From an uncultured Clostridia bacterium (lineage in GTDB: Bacteria; Bacillota; Clostridia; Oscillospirales; Acutalibacteraceae), in assembly GCA_937907605.1 (NCBI GenBank), contig CALCYI010000009.1, forward strand, positions 24,405-88,404: a stretch of DNA of 64,000 nucleotides. The letters run 5' to 3'. The translations under genes were made by a program, and so were the position numbers. Shown piece by piece: positions 57,464 to 64,000 of this stretch. Each line of letters opens with the position of its first letter. Position 1 is the stretch's first letter. The notes under the pieces were generated by a model that was not told the DNA's origin, searched no databases, and was given only the letters and a program-made list of their open reading frames with translations.

Positions 57464-58684
57464 CTACTTACCCTCCAGCATTGCCTTTACCTTAAGCGGC
57501 AGACCGAAAAGGTTAATAAAGCCCGCGGCGTCGGAGTGGTTATATACCTCGTCCTCGTCAAAGGTCGCGAAGTCCTCGCTGTAAAGCGAATACGGCGAGC
57601 TTACGCCGACGTTAATTATATTGCCTTTATAAAGCTTAAGCTTAACGTCGCCCGTTACGGTTTTCTGCGTTTCGTCCACGAAGGCAGAGAGCGCCTCGCG
57701 CAGTGGAGTATACCACTGACCGTAATAAACGACCTCCGCAAACTTATTTGCTATTAAGAATTTATAGTGCTGAGTTTCGCGGTCAAGGCAAAGCTGCTCA
57801 AGGGTTTCGTGCGCTTTGTAAAGGATTGCGCCGCCCGGATTTTCATAAACTCCGCGGCTCTTCATACCTACGAGGCGGTTTTCCACCATATCGATTATGC
57901 CGCAGCCGTTTTCACCGCCGAGCTGATTTAGCTTCTTTATAAGCTCAACTCCGCCCATTTTAACGCCGTCAAGCGCGGTCGGAATGCCCTTTTCAAAATG
58001 AAGCGTAATATAAGTCGCCTTGTCGGGAGCCTTTTCGGGCGATACGCCCATTTCGAGTATTTCATCGTACTTTGGCTCGTTTTCAGGGTTTTCAAGGTCG
58101 AGTCCCTCGTGTGAAAGGTGCCAGAGGTTTTTATCCTTTGAATAATTCGTTTCCCTGCTTATTTTAAGAGGGATATTATGCGCCTCAGCGTATTCAATTT
58201 CTTCCTCGCGGCTCCTGATATTCCATATACGCCACGGAGCAATTATCTCCATATCGGGAGCAAAGGCTTTTATAGCGAGCTCAAAGCGTACCTGGTCGTT
58301 GCCCTTACCCGTGCAGCCGTGACAGATTGCGTCTGCACCCTCAGCCTTAGCTATCTCAACAATCCTCTTTGCAATAATCGGACGCGCAAACGCGGTACCT
58401 AAAAGATACTGGTTTTCATATACGGCACCCGCCTTAAGAGTGGTGAAGATATAATCGTTTACGAATACCTCGTTCAAATCCTCAATATAGAGCTTTGACG
58501 CGCCTGTTTTAATCGCCTTTTCCTCAAGCCCCTCAAGCTCTGTGCCCTGACCTACGTTACCGCTTACGGCGATAACCTCGCAGCCGTTATAGTTTTCCTT
58601 TAGCCACGGGATAATTATCGAGGTGTCAAGCCCTCCCGAGTACGCGAGCACTACCTTTTTAATCTCTTTTTTCTTTTCAGCCAT
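57464..58684 (-). CDS. argG: Argininosuccinate synthase
   Basis: A 406-residue ATP-pyrophosphatase that joins citrulline and aspartate. AYSGGLDTS (14-22) and GCTGKGNDQVRFE near 125 are diagnostic. GGAGG precedes ATG 58684. It is controlled from a promoter overlapped by an ARG-box-like site. Confidence 0.95.
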   Translation of the reverse strand: MAEKKKEIKKVVLAYSGGLDTSIIIPWLKENYNGCEVIAVSGNVGQGTELEGLEEKAIKTGASKLYIEDLNEVFVNDYIFTTLKAGAVYENQYLLGTAFARPIIAKRIVEIAKAEGADAICHGCTGKGNDQVRFELAIKAFAPDMEIIAPWRIWNIRSREEEIEYAEAHNIPLKISRETNYSKDKNLWHLSHEGLDLENPENEPKYDEILEMGVSPEKAPDKATYITLHFEKGIPTALDGVKMGGVELIKKLNQLGGENGCGIIDMVENRLVGMKSRGVYENPGGAILYKAHETLEQLCLDRETQHYKFLIANKFAEVVYYGQWYTPLREALSAFVDETQKTVTGDVKLKLYKGNIINVGVSSPYSLYSEDFATFDEDEVYNHSDAAGFINLFGLPLKVKAMLEGK

Positions 58685-58733
58685 TGTCTTTACCTCCGAG
58701 TGTAGTTAATGCTACCCAAAACATTGTAGTTGT

Positions 58734-58761
58734 ATTCTATCACAAATGAATAAAAATGCAA
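58734..58761 (-). promoter_or_regulatory. argG promoter with ARG-box-like operator
   Basis: Minus strand TTGCAT (58761-58756), 16-base spacer, TAGAAT (58739-58734). TGAATAAAAATGCA (58747-58760) differs by one base from the TGAATAWWWATTCA box bound by ArgR and covers the -35 region. No argR gene is in the window. Confidence 0.6.
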
Positions 58762-58871
58762 CAAAATTGGCTAAATTTTGTATTATTATGCAAATTGTAC
58801 GTTAAAAGCAACAAATTATATGTATAATTTTACAAATAAATATACAAACACGGTGTAAAAATATACACTGC

Positions 58872-58900
58872 TTGATTTATTCAAACTATAATAGTATAAT
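58872..58900 (+). promoter_or_regulatory. rpe promoter
   Basis: TTGATT (58872-58877), 17-base spacer, TATAAT (58895-58900). The region 58762-58871 between the two promoters is AT-rich with no further feature seen. Confidence 0.65.
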
Positions 58901-58939
58901 AATTAAATACTATATATTTAATATGGAGTACTGTATACT

Positions 58940-59593
58940 ATGGATATGAAAATTTCACCGTCAATTTTAGCAAGCGATTATGCAAATCTTGAGAGCGAGC
59001 TTAAGAAAATAAGCGCTTCGGATTTAATCCACGTTGACGTTATGGACGGTCATTTTGTACCGAATATTTCAATCGGCGCGCCCGTTACGGCGGCGATTAA
59101 AAAGGTCTGCGATATTCCGTTTGACGTTCATCTTATGATAAGTGACCCGCTCTTTTACGCAGAGGATTTTGCAAAGGCGGGCGCGGATATAATCTGCTTC
59201 CATGTTGAAAGCGACAGCGACACAAAAAAGACGATAGAAAAGATACTTTCGCTCGGCAAGAAGGCGGCGCTCGCAGTAAAACCGAAAACCGAGATTGACA
59301 CAGTATTCCCGTATCTTGACAGGCTCTCGATGGTGCTCGTTATGACGGTTGAGCCAGGCTTCGGAGGTCAGAGCTTTATGGAAGAGGTTATGCAAAAAAT
59401 CACGAAGCTTCGCGAAATGGGCTACAAGGGCGATATTGAGGTTGACGGCGGAGTTAACCCCGAGACAATCAAGATTGCAGCAAAGGCGGGCGCTAACGTA
59501 TTCGTTGCGGGCTCGGCTGTATTTAAGAGCGAAAACCCGTCCGATACGATAGCCCTTCTCAGAGAAAATGCTAAAGAAAGCTTCACTTACTGA
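58940..59593 (+). CDS. rpe: Ribulose-phosphate 3-epimerase
   Basis: A 217-residue TIM-barrel enzyme of the pentose phosphate pathway. LIHVDVMDGHFVPNIS near 31, VHLMISDP, GFGGQSF near 140 and EVDGGVN near 170 are present. ATG 58946 is an in-frame alternative; GGAG at 58924 does not decide. The next gene begins two bases after the stop, which joins it to two exported proteins and perhaps mgtE. Confidence 0.94.
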   Translation: MDMKISPSILASDYANLESELKKISASDLIHVDVMDGHFVPNISIGAPVTAAIKKVCDIPFDVHLMISDPLFYAEDFAKAGADIICFHVESDSDTKKTIEKILSLGKKAALAVKPKTEIDTVFPYLDRLSMVLVMTVEPGFGGQSFMEEVMQKITKLREMGYKGDIEVDGGVNPETIKIAAKAGANVFVAGSAVFKSENPSDTIALLRENAKESFTY

Positions 59594-59595
59594 TT

Positions 59596-60546
59596 ATGAA
59601 TAAAAACAGGAGCAGCTCCCGTATAAAAATTGAAAGAACGAGAGCAAGGAACAAAAGAATACTTACCGTGTTTCTAAGCATCTGCCTTGTGATAACGGGC
59701 TTTATTATTGCGGATACGAAGATTATCAGGCACAGAATTCCCGAAAAGGAGGAGGTAAGCGTTGACTTTAACGCCTCCGAAGTAGCTTCGCAGGGTGCGC
59801 TCACTTCCTTCGTATCGGAATACATACCGAGCATAGCGCTTGACAATTCGGTAATGCTGTCCTCGGTTATTAAGGACGCGCAGCAGGGCGGATTTACGAG
59901 CGTTACCTTTGATATTAAAAGGGATAACGGCACAATCAGCTATGCCTCGCAGCTCGTTATGGTAAACACCTTCGGCGCGGTGAGCTCGCCCGCCGCAAAG
60001 CTGCACGAGTCCATGAATTCGCTCAGGAGCAGTAATATTGACAGCGTGGGCAGGGTGTGCTGCCTTATGGACAACCTTGCGCCGAGGAAGAACAGCAAGC
60101 TTGCAGTTACCAAAAACGGTAAGGTATATTACGATGGCGACGGGAATACCTACCTCAATCCCGACAGCGAGGAGGCGTACGGCTACCTGCTTGACATTAT
60201 TACGGAAAGCAGGAACCTCGGGCTTAACGTAATGATACTCAGCCGCTGTACTCTCCCCGACGACGTAAGGAAGGGACACAGCGACGGCTTTGATAAGCTT
60301 TCGAAAAGGCTTTACGCGGATATCGGCGGCGACGTTACGTTCCTTGAGGGCGTTGACGCTCAAATAAAGGGCTGGAACGCAGAGGACGGGGAGTACAACG
60401 CCAAGGGCATAAAAAACGATATTAAAAAGCTCCCGAAGCTAAAGGATAATCAGGTTTATATAATAACAACAAGACGTGATAAGGGCGAGGTTAACGCCGC
60501 GCTCAAAAAAGCGGGAATCAAAAGGTACGTAATTACCGACGAGTGA
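59596..60546 (+). CDS. Exported protein, weakly similar to the DUF4015 glycoside hydrolase-like family
   Basis: A 316-residue protein with a basic N-terminus, one membrane helix (about 22-42) and an outside domain. FTSVTFDIKRDNGTISYAS and YLNPDSEEAYGYLLDII resemble parts of the putative glycoside hydrolase family DUF4015, but the full barrel is not evident and length is short. It is coupled to rpe (2 bases) and to the next exported protein (10 bases). The role may be in the cell wall; that is a guess. Confidence 0.6.
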   Translation: MNKNRSSSRIKIERTRARNKRILTVFLSICLVITGFIIADTKIIRHRIPEKEEVSVDFNASEVASQGALTSFVSEYIPSIALDNSVMLSSVIKDAQQGGFTSVTFDIKRDNGTISYASQLVMVNTFGAVSSPAAKLHESMNSLRSSNIDSVGRVCCLMDNLAPRKNSKLAVTKNGKVYYDGDGNTYLNPDSEEAYGYLLDIITESRNLGLNVMILSRCTLPDDVRKGHSDGFDKLSKRLYADIGGDVTFLEGVDAQIKGWNAEDGEYNAKGIKNDIKKLPKLKDNQVYIITTRRDKGEVNAALKKAGIKRYVITDE

Positions 60547-60556
60547 GGATATTTAT

Positions 60557-61384
60557 ATGAAGCTTAGAGGAATAATTGCATTAATAATCGTGCTTATCTT
60601 TCCGTTTTGCGCGCTTGCGGAGCAGAGCGAAAACAAAACGCAAAATCCGATACTGACTCAGATTTCCTTTAATAATGCAAAAATAAACGGCGAGTTTTCG
60701 CCGAGCGTGAACGAGTATACGCTTACACTTGACGACCCGTCTACTCCGCCCACACTTAAAAATTATGAAATTGAGGGCAGGGGACATCTCTTCATCAACT
60801 ATATTCTTGACAAGGCTAATCACCAGACGGGCGTTTCGGCAACCGTTGAGTACGAAAACGGAAGCGTGATTTACAATTTTAAATACTCAAACGCTAAGGT
60901 ATACGAAAAAAATTCAAATAATCTTTTAAAGGAGCTCGGCGGAGAGTACGTACAGGTCTATCCCGAGCTTAATAAAAATCAGACTCATTACAGGGTATAT
61001 ATTCCAAAGGATATGACGGTGCTGAGGCTTACCGCGGTCACGCAGGATATCGGCGCGTACTGCGATATACCGAAGGAAATCACAATTAATACCGACCAGG
61101 AGCCGAGCATACTCGTTACGGTAACTGCATCCGACGGTACGGACAGGGTATATACCTTTAATATAAAACGCAGCGAGCTTACCGTAAACGAGGTAGCCGA
61201 GCGTATGGCTAAGGGCGATTTCTCCTACGCCGACGAGCTTCTGTTTTACAGGAGACCTGCGTTTCTTATCGGCGTAATAAGTGCCGCTGCGGGATTAATA
61301 TTAGTATTTCTCCTGCTGTACTTCATAAAGCGCGTAGCGGTAAAAGCCGAGGACGTAGAAGAACCCGAATTTTTCGAGGTATAA
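60557..61384 (+). CDS. Exported protein with cadherin-like beta-sandwich domain
   Basis: A 275-residue protein: signal peptide (1-21, ending CALAEQ), a Cadherin-like beta-sandwich region (FSPSVNEYTLTLDDP at about 50-65; ITVTASDGTDRVYTFNIKR near 190-210) and a C-terminal membrane helix (about 233-257) with a short charged tail. So it is an outer beta domain anchored at its end. The function is unknown. It lies between another exported protein and mgtE. Confidence 0.7.
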   Translation: MKLRGIIALIIVLIFPFCALAEQSENKTQNPILTQISFNNAKINGEFSPSVNEYTLTLDDPSTPPTLKNYEIEGRGHLFINYILDKANHQTGVSATVEYENGSVIYNFKYSNAKVYEKNSNNLLKELGGEYVQVYPELNKNQTHYRVYIPKDMTVLRLTAVTQDIGAYCDIPKEITINTDQEPSILVTVTASDGTDRVYTFNIKRSELTVNEVAERMAKGDFSYADELLFYRRPAFLIGVISAAAGLILVFLLLYFIKRVAVKAEDVEEPEFFEV

Positions 61385-61405
61385 TTTATACGGAGGTGAT
61401 ATTCG

Positions 61406-62794
61406 ATGGAATTAACTGAACTCAGAGACGAGCTTGTCGAAACCATTGAGGAGCATTATAAAAAGCGAGAGCTCTCGCAGATAAAAACGGTGTTCAGCGA
61501 GCTTAATCCCGCGGATATTGCCGAAATACTCGAGGAATTCCCCGATAACCAGAAGCTTTTATTCTTCCGTCTGCTCTCTAAGGAGAACGCGGCTGAAACC
61601 TTCGTTGAGCTTGAGCCCGATACCCAGGAGGCGCTGATTCACGGAATTTCGGATACCGAGCTGCGCGAGGTGCTTGATGAGCTTTACATCGACGACGCCG
61701 TTGACATTATTGAGGAAATGCCAGCGACGCTCGTAAAGCGTATTTTAAAGAATACGGACAGCGAAACAAGGCGCTCGATTAACGCGCTTTTAAAGTATCC
61801 CGACGACTCCGCGGGTTCGATTATGACGCCCGAGTTCGTCGACCTCAAAAAGGGTATGACGGTTGAGGACGCTTTTAAGCGTATAAGGCGTACGGGCGTT
61901 GACAAGGAAACTATCTATACCTGTTACGTTACTGACGATTCGCGCCACCTGCTCGGCGTTACTACGGTAAAGGAGCTTTTGCTCCACGATTACGACGATA
62001 TAATCGAGGAGTTTATGGAGACGAATATTATCTACGTAAACACCCTCGACGACCAGGAAATTGCAGCTCAGCAGTTATCTAAGTACGACTTCCTTGCGCT
62101 CCCCGTAGTAGATATGGAGGAACGACTCGTAGGTATTATCACTGTAGACGACGCTCTCGACGTTATCCAGGAGGAAAACACCGAGGATATCCAGAAGATG
62201 AACGCTATGCTCCCGACGGAGAAAACGTACCTCAAAACGACGATTCTTGAAACGTGGAAGAGCCGCTTTCCGTGGCTACTGCTCCTTATGGTATCGGCGA
62301 CCTTTACGGGCTCGATTATTACGGGCTTTGAGGAAAAGCTCAAGGCGCTCACAATCCTTACGGCGTTTATCCCGATGCTTATGGATACGGGCGGTAACTC
62401 GGGCGGACAGGCGAGCGTTACGATTATACGCGCGATGTCGCTCGGCGAGGTTGAATTCAGGGATTATTTCCAGGTTATCTGGAAGGAAATCAGGGTAGGA
62501 TTCGTTTGCGGATTAAGCCTTGCGGCAGTCAACTTCGTAAAAATCTGGGTAGTTGACAGAATGTTATTTAAAAACAACGAGATTACGCTCATTGTTGACT
62601 TTGCAATCTGCCTTACGCTGCTCGTTGAGATTATATTTGCAAAGTTTATAGGCTGCTCACTGCCTATGCTCGCAAAGAAAATCGGATTTGACCCCGCGGT
62701 TATGAGCTCGCCGTTTATCACGACGATAGTCGACGCGGTTTCGCTGCTCGTGTTCTTCGGAATTTCAAGCGCGGTTATCCCGGGGCTGAGTTAG
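61406..62794 (+). CDS. mgtE: Magnesium transporter MgtE
   Basis: A 462-residue transporter. The cytoplasmic MgtE_N helical domain (1-125), a CBS pair (about 130-255) and five membrane helices (about 280-460) with PMLMDTGGNSGGQASV are in the usual order. The gate is closed by cytoplasmic Mg2+ through the CBS and N domains. GGAGGTGAT precedes ATG 61406. Confidence 0.94.
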   Translation: MELTELRDELVETIEEHYKKRELSQIKTVFSELNPADIAEILEEFPDNQKLLFFRLLSKENAAETFVELEPDTQEALIHGISDTELREVLDELYIDDAVDIIEEMPATLVKRILKNTDSETRRSINALLKYPDDSAGSIMTPEFVDLKKGMTVEDAFKRIRRTGVDKETIYTCYVTDDSRHLLGVTTVKELLLHDYDDIIEEFMETNIIYVNTLDDQEIAAQQLSKYDFLALPVVDMEERLVGIITVDDALDVIQEENTEDIQKMNAMLPTEKTYLKTTILETWKSRFPWLLLLMVSATFTGSIITGFEEKLKALTILTAFIPMLMDTGGNSGGQASVTIIRAMSLGEVEFRDYFQVIWKEIRVGFVCGLSLAAVNFVKIWVVDRMLFKNNEITLIVDFAICLTLLVEIIFAKFIGCSLPMLAKKIGFDPAVMSSPFITTIVDAVSLLVFFGISSAVIPGLS

Positions 62795-62982
62795 AAAGAC
62801 GAAGATACGAAGGTACGAAGCGCACGCAGGCGTGCAATGAAGTCAAGCTACGCTTGAAGAAGGACGGACTCCGTCCGTACCTTATTATAATGCCGTCTGC
62901 AAGACCTTTCTGTTGACCAAAGGTCAACGCTTCGTAGCGACCGAAGGGAGCGCTTCGCTTTTCGTATTTTCGTATTTTATTC
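62795..62982 (-). repeat. Repeat B, copy 2 (inverted relative to copy 1)
   Basis: Read on the minus strand it follows copy 1 (5085-5258) along its whole length: GTTGACC/GGTCAAC, ACGGAC/GTCCGT, TCAAGC/GCTTGA, GCACGC/GCGTGC. The loop of the first hairpin and one pair of the second differ. It fills the gap between mgtE and the rpsF promoter. Confidence 0.8.
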
Positions 62983-63011
62983 TTGACATTTATAATTTAT
63001 ATTGTTATAAT
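62983..63011 (+). promoter_or_regulatory. Promoter of the rpsF-ssb operon
   Basis: TTGACA (62983-62988), 17-base spacer, TATAAT (63006-63011), both consensus. In the leader GCGCGA/TCGCGC (63043-63061) forms a hairpin that might be an S6:S18 autoregulation site; this is not certain. Confidence 0.8.
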
Positions 63012-63088
63012 ACATAAGCCTGTTAAAAGGCGAAATATCCTTGCGCGAGGAGAAATCGCGCCAAAAGACCAGAAGGAGGTGCTGAAAG

Positions 63089-63379
63089 ATGGCATTAAGA
63101 AATTACGAAATCGTTATGGTTTTCTCACTTTCAAAGGGCGATGAGGCTGTTGAAAAGCTTAAGACTAAGTTCTTCGACCTTATTTCCAAGAATGGCACTC
63201 TCGGCGAAGTAGACGAATGGGGGAAGAGAAAGCTTGCATATCCCATTAACTACGAAGCTGAAGGCTACTATGTAGTTGCCCAGTTCCAGAGTGACGAAAC
63301 TTTCCCGGCAGAGCTTGACCGTGTAATCAACATCACGGACGGCGTTCTTCGTTCACTCATCGTTGCGAAGGGAGAATAA
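63089..63379 (+). CDS. rpsF: 30S ribosomal protein S6
   Basis: A 96-residue protein with NYEIVMVFS at the start, WGKRKLAYPINYEAEGYYV near 47-65 and the typical beta-alpha fold pattern. AGAAGGAGGTG precedes ATG 63089. It is the first gene of the rpsF-ssb(-rpsR) operon. Confidence 0.95.
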   Translation: MALRNYEIVMVFSLSKGDEAVEKLKTKFFDLISKNGTLGEVDEWGKRKLAYPINYEAEGYYVVAQFQSDETFPAELDRVINITDGVLRSLIVAKGE

Positions 63380-63384
63380 TTAGT

Positions 63385-63822
63385 ATGATTAATACTGTTG
63401 CTTTAATGGGAAGACTTACCTATGAGCCTGAGCTCAGGACGACTCCGCAGGGCGTGTCCGTGCTCCGCTTCCAGATTGCCGTTGACAGAAATTATCAGAG
63501 GGCGGGAAGCGAAAGACAGGCTGACTTCATTGACTGCGTTGCATGGAGACAGACCGCTGAATTTATTAGCCGTTTCTTCCACAAGGGCTCAATGATAGCA
63601 GTTGAGGGCTCAATCCAGACACAGAATTATACCGACAAGAACGGAAACCAGAGAAAGAGCGTTGAGGTTGTTGCAAACAACGTATCCTTCTGCGGTTCAA
63701 GAAATGAAACGGGTACCGCCGCTCCTCAGCAGGCTTTTGACGAGCCCGCTCCGAGCTATGCAAGCGCGGGCGCAAGCGACTTTGAAGAAATCGTCGATGA
63801 TGACGACGACCTTCCGTTCTAA
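63385..63822 (+). CDS. ssb: Single-stranded DNA-binding protein
   Basis: A 145-residue SSB. The OB fold (NTVALMGRLTYEPELR, DFIDCVAWRQTAEF, MIAVEGSIQTQNYTDKNG) fills residues 1-105; a short linker leads to the acidic tip DDDLPF that binds partner proteins. It lies five bases after rpsF. The usual third gene, rpsR, would be beyond the right edge, but an element A copy starts one base after the stop. Confidence 0.95.
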   Translation: MINTVALMGRLTYEPELRTTPQGVSVLRFQIAVDRNYQRAGSERQADFIDCVAWRQTAEFISRFFHKGSMIAVEGSIQTQNYTDKNGNQRKSVEVVANNVSFCGSRNETGTAAPQQAFDEPAPSYASAGASDFEEIVDDDDDLPF

Positions 63823-63823
63823 A

Positions 63824-64000
63824 AGCATAGCAAGAAGAATCCAAACTGTCTAAAACGCTGTATTTAAGCGAACTTCGACGTTTTCGTTCTTGCTTGGCGT
63901 CAGCCAAGCTGCGACCTCAAAAGCCAAATTTCATCTTAACTCCAAGCGTTTTAGATGCAAGGCAGTTTAAAATGAGCTGATTTGGTTTAGGTCAAGGCAA
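63824..64000 (+). repeat. Element A, copy 3, truncated by the window edge
   Basis: 177 bases that align without a gap to the first 177 bases of the 39175 copy. Stem TCTAAAACGCT (63849-63859)/AGCGTTTTAGA (63945-63955) is intact with both partners changed relative to the other copies. Hairpin CTTGGCGTCAGCCAAG and the arm GCTGATTT (63976-63983) are present; the partner arm lies outside the window. Confidence 0.85.

Noticed and set aside
1..64000. tRNA and rRNA genes
   Set aside because: No cloverleaf with GGTTCGAATCC-type T arm or conserved rRNA segment was found on either strand by eye.

Overview
The window looks like the chromosome of an anaerobic, probably spore-forming member of the Bacillota, class Clostridia, perhaps an Oscillospiraceae/Ruminococcaceae-type gut bacterium. 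The basis is SpoVT, Gram-positive style AGGAGG ribosome binding sites, TTGACA/TATAAT promoters with 17-bp spacers, many Rho-independent terminators, a BlaI/BlaR1 pair, a preQ1-I leader and the rimP-nusA-ylxR-infB-rbfA-truB-ribF order. The lineage is inference. No phage, integrase, transposase, CRISPR array, rRNA or tRNA gene was found.

Layout. 1-1.3 kb: end of a surface protein, a 45-residue peptide and a lipoprotein. 1.5-5.1 kb: a two-domain wall-polymer glycosyltransferase, an HD hydrolase and a 31-residue membrane protein. 5.3-11.4 kb: phosphohexomutase diverging from ComM, a LUD protein and a sensor kinase/regulator pair. 11.5-17.0 kb, minus strand: a six-gene operon (DUF1836 regulator, SPFH protein, coiled-coil membrane protein, binding-protein/VWA fusion, TelA, DUF5684). 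17.1-29.7 kb: a large acidic membrane protein, ApbE/NusG_II/Gx-transporter, BlaR1-BlaI, an orphan PqqD, a pseudokinase with PASTA repeats and an ECF sigma factor with a beta-propeller partner. 29.8-33.9 kb: MurF and Ddl convergent, a family-2 glycosyltransferase and SpoVT. 34-37.3 kb: a probable non-coding RNA, QueT with its preQ1 riboswitch, a zinc-ribbon membrane protein, and a small gene behind an elaborate leader. 37.5-41.8 kb: polysaccharide deacetylase, NadE and an ABC-F protein. 42-52.8 kb: a long translation operon (RimP to RibF) continuing through HAD, TrmB, an MntR-like regulator and a ClC transporter. 53-58.7 kb, minus strand: an XRE regulator, LuxS, a phospholipase C family protein, RluA, ArgH, ArgG. 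58.9-64 kb: Rpe, two extracytoplasmic proteins, MgtE, then rpsF-ssb.

The most unusual content is between the genes. A ~273-bp element (A) has two full copies (37.5 and 39.2 kb), a third cut by the right edge (63.8 kb) and a terminal remnant (19.0 kb). Its copies differ by paired, compensatory changes that keep the same long-range stems, and the full copies have terminal inverted repeats flanked by TA. Three more families of hairpin repeats (B, C, D) also show compensatory changes, and three loci carry exactly five tandem 7-bp units. Two leaders look like undescribed cis-regulatory RNAs: the 5' region of the small gene at 36.2-36.5 kb, where a nested helix starts at the predicted first transcribed base and is followed by an intrinsic terminator next to the ribosome binding site, and a three-hairpin leader at 34.9-35.07 kb. 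A standalone RNA of about 145 nt at 34.05-34.19 kb has a clear promoter and terminator but no recognised identity.

Many gene starts were moved downstream of the longest reading frame because a good ribosome binding site fits only the inner start; these are noted in the entries. All functions come from reading motifs and gene order. No database search was run.
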